From Azolla caroliniana (Eukaryota; Polypodiophyta): DNA of 64,000 bases. The notes under the pieces were generated by a model that saw only the letters and a list, made by a program, of their open reading frames with translations, searched no databases and was not told the DNA's origin. Made by a program: the position numbers and the translations under genes. The stretch lies in contig JBHGNT010000005.1 in assembly GCA_043228905.1 (NCBI GenBank), forward strand, positions 5,766,001 to 5,830,000, in the 5' to 3' direction. Positions 61,449-64,000 of this stretch are shown here, piece after piece (position 1 is the first letter of the stretch; every line of letters starts with the position of its first letter).

Positions 61449-61600
61449 AATTTTGAATTCATGTTGTAATAATGCAATGATGGTACCCTCCAATGTCATA
61501 GGAACTTGTAGAGTAGGAAAACCCTCCAAACTACCCATGAACAACATGCAAGCATACATGTCCTTGGTCAAGACAAAATTAGTGAATGTGAGATCGTAGA
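61449..61600 (+). pseudogene. Degenerate tandem copy of dioxygenase exon 3
   Basis: Positions 61458-61580 align with 61285-61400 of exon 3. AATGATGGTACC parallels AATGATGTAGTG, GAACTTGTAG is shared, and GAAAACCCTCCAAACTA is identical, followed by CCATGA, AAGCA.TAC and GTCC.TG.TCA. The copy has indels and no conserved frame. It lies in the probable 3' UTR. Confidence 0.75.
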
Positions 61601-62949
61601 AATCCAATTACTAGGGTATTCCTTGTTGCGTGTGTTAGATGAATATGATTTTAGGAAATTGTCAAAACATGCTAATAAGCTAGAGGTAGAAGATGAAACT
61701 AAGATTGTGTTTGTTGAAAACAAAGAAAAGTTTGGTAAAAAATTGTGACATGCAAACACTTCCAAAAAACATGGGCATAACATCATGTTTTTCATGACAA
61801 TACGCTCAACGTTAAACGCAATGTTTCATTGTCTCACTAAACTCTATGTTATGTGATGCAATTTTCGTGACACTAGACAACGATGTCAATGTTGCATTTT
61901 GAAAGAAGACAACCATGCAAGTGGCCAACTAGTGAATATGGTGGTCAGCTTGGAAGGATGTTGGTCCGAAATGGATGGTGTAATTCATCCAAGCACATTG
62001 AGATGCACCATGGCCACATCCTCAAATAGACTGTAGAAAACGATGGGGATATTCAACTTGACAACTAAATGAGTCATGTGATGATGGATATCTAGGCCAA
62101 GAACCTTCTCAAGGACATAAAAAGGAGGGGGGGGGGGGGGGGGGGGGGGGGCTACATCCACCAAGCTTGAGGAGAATGAAGAAAATATAATCCTTTTGTT
62201 ATATAGGTGATCCATGACATAATTCACATTCAAGTGCCATGTTGGGATGACAAGATCAACCACACCTTATTTTGGGTATTCAAGTTGATGTTTACCGTAT
62301 TGGGATGATGTTAGTAAGGACCAGTGTCAACCATTTCTCATCTTACTAATTAAATACTAACGGCTTCTATAAACTACTCAAGAGTCACCTCAATTTAAGT
62401 ACTTGTTCTAATGCCCAAGATTCACCAATGTCATAAAGCATATTGAAGTTCTAATGTGTCGATTCATTGAAGTTTAGTAGACCTACTTCTATGAGTTTTC
62501 TAAGTATGAAAACTTGTTGAAATCGATATCTCATTATTGTGGCTCGTTTGAAATTTAGTGCATGTCACCTAAACAAGAAATATTCATATGTCCATGATAA
62601 AAAGTACTTGGATTGACATTTTCAAGCTCATGACTATACTGAAACCAATAGTAAGCAAGAACCTCATCAACCATTGAGATATCAACTAAACACGAACAAA
62701 ATCAAAGGACACGGTCAATCAAAGGGATACAATAAACACAATACCTAACCTTCTCCAATGCAAGATGATGAGCAACACGATGATTAATTGTACAACCTTC
62801 ACTCATTGGTGGTCATGTGAAAGAATTCCTTTGCTTTCATATAATCGTCTCTCCTTCAATTGGAGTTCAACCAATTTTGCATTGTTTCTTAGTTGTCTTT
62901 GCCATAAGTTTTTTGGCTTTGGTTGGTTGACCGATATTGGTTAAGTGGA
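61601..62949 (+). other. Intergenic DNA with a poly-G tract
   Basis: No gene recognised. A - strand 92-codon open frame (62263-61985) is created partly by the 25-base G run at 62127-62151, which would encode a poly-Pro stretch; I do not consider it a gene. Confidence 0.5.
62127..62151 (+). repeat. 25-base poly-G homopolymer
   Basis: An uninterrupted G run after AAAGGA. Its exact length is uncertain because homopolymers of this size are often mis-assembled. Confidence 0.9.
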
Positions 62950-64000
62950 GTGCTATATATCACTTGTATGCTCGACTTCTACAACTTTCTGCTCATAGGT
63001 GTTGGCATAAAAGGCCGACTCCTTCCACTTTGTATCTTAGTGTGAACATGTCTAAATAGTTAGTCCTTAGTAGATAAGCTCTAACCTAACATTGTAATGA
63101 TAACCTTCTTGTATCTTGAGTCTTTGAGAGTGTAAGAGTTATAGAATAACGAGAGCTTCCATTAGAGCTTGAACAATGTCTACAGTTCCATCATTTTCTT
63201 TTGTCACACTCTCTGTGTTGTTTGTTGTGCACATAACAGACAAGTCCCCACATACTTCCGCATACATCTAGAACACAATATCCATCAACTGGTATAAGAG
63301 CGACTTGTTGTTCAGCGGCAACAAAAACATCAAAGACAACTGAAAGAAAAGACCAGATCAGTAAAAATCTCACTTTCAAAACAGAACATGGCTTCAACAT
63401 CCGGTACAAAGAGTTGAAATCCGAAAGTTCGATGACAAAAACTTTGCCTTGTGGAAGGAGGTGTTGCAGGATGTGTTGATCATCAGAAGACAGGTCGAAG
63501 CCATTCGACACAGTGAAAAATATGCTTCGATGATAGGCGAAGAGTGGAGATCCATAGACGAAATAGCGTGCCCACCATCTGAATGCATCTGGTAAAAAAT
63601 GTCTACTTCAACATGGCCAAGGAGATGACAACATTCTCGTTATGGGAGAAGCTTTCGGCTGTGTACGAAAAGATATCCTCATATTCGAAATTGATACTAG
63701 TCAGACAACTATTCAACAATGAGAGAAACTAATCCAACCACCTCCCACATCAACACCTTCAGTCGGGTGTTGTCTTACCTCTCCTCCCAAGGGATTCACT
63801 TCAAAGAAGAAGTTAAAGCCCTTGCCCTCGTATCGAGCTTGCCCGCGAGTTGGATGTGTTCTGCACGACCTTCGCCAATAGCAGCCCTAGGCTGAACTTG
63901 GATGAAACAATCGGCCAAATCCTCATTGAGGATATTCCGCGAAATTTGATAGGATTCACCGTCAACGAGTCGGCAGAAGCCCATCACGCGACCGAGTTGG
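62950..64000 (+). mobile_element. Element I: 5' part of a Ty1/copia element, cut by the window edge
   Basis: A gag of the UBN2/DUF4219 type begins just after a PBS-like TGGTATAAGAGC (63290-63301). The preceding LTR-like sequence ends ATATCCATCA at 63287 and has TATATATCAC near 62953 as a possible TATA box. The LTR start cannot be fixed without the 3' LTR, which lies beyond 64000. Confidence 0.72.
63388..64000 (+). pseudogene. gag of copia element I, degenerate and partial
   Basis: The ATG at 63388 reads MASTSGTKS then stops; the conserved head (VEIRKFDDKNFALWKEVLQD) lies in a shifted frame from 63413. Pieces VYFNMAKEMTTFSLWEKLSA and SRVLSYLSSQGIHFKEEVKA follow in different frames. At least three frameshifts or stops are visible. 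The UBN2 gag forms the capsid of copia elements. Confidence 0.8.

Noticed and set aside
61985-62263. 92-codon poly-Pro-containing - strand protein
   Set aside because: The frame depends on a poly-G homopolymer and has no homologue I recognise.

Overview
This is angiosperm nuclear DNA. It carries three intron-rich plant genes, all on the + strand, in AT-rich sequence with many (GA)n microsatellites and a 100-N assembly gap. GC-rich LTR retrotransposon blocks sit between and inside the genes. The species cannot be fixed from the sequence alone.

The left part (1-16711) holds the 3' three-quarters or more of a glycerol-3-phosphate acyltransferase 9 gene (GPAT9, exons 833-6674), whose 3.9-kb intron contains a decayed Mutator-like transposase. 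It also holds a complete six-exon dehydroascorbate reductase gene (DHAR, 9789-12308, 213 aa), followed by gene-free DNA with a hAT-like MITE (13978-14547).

The middle (16712-39075) is a three-level nest of retrotransposons. Element A is an old + strand Ty3/gypsy element (LTRs 16712-17154 and 38632-39075). Its reverse transcriptase is split by element B (20707-37460), a - strand Ty3/gypsy element whose protease/RT/integrase resemble a lineage I associate mainly with fungi. Element B is in turn split by a full-length copia element C (22914-28467, TSD AAAGC), by a non-autonomous LTR element D (28619-32982, TSD CCGT) carrying one uninterrupted 1066-codon ORF, and by a copia solo LTR E (33379-34134, TSD GATCC). 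Reading frames of A and B resume on the far side of each insertion, so the order A, then B, then C, D and E is well supported. The 3' end of A is rearranged: an inverted copy of its own leader and gag replaces the integrase end.

The right part (39076-64000) holds an integrase relic of the B family (39176-39345), a long gene-free stretch, and a complete 2-oxoglutarate/Fe(II) dioxygenase gene (exons 47667-48205, 60505-60826, 61206-61448; 367 aa). Its 12.3-kb first intron houses a second nest of B- and D-family sequences: a truncated D relative (50627-54596), a B-like integrase relic, and a 1005-bp solo LTR with TSD ACGC. A degenerate duplicate of the last dioxygenase exon lies just downstream. 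The window ends inside the gag of another copia element.

The three host genes have unrelated roles: storage and membrane lipid synthesis, ascorbate recycling, and small-molecule oxidation. The most unusual content is the B/D family: a fungal-like gypsy lineage paired with non-autonomous partners that encode only a very large, charged, repeat-containing Gag-like protein.
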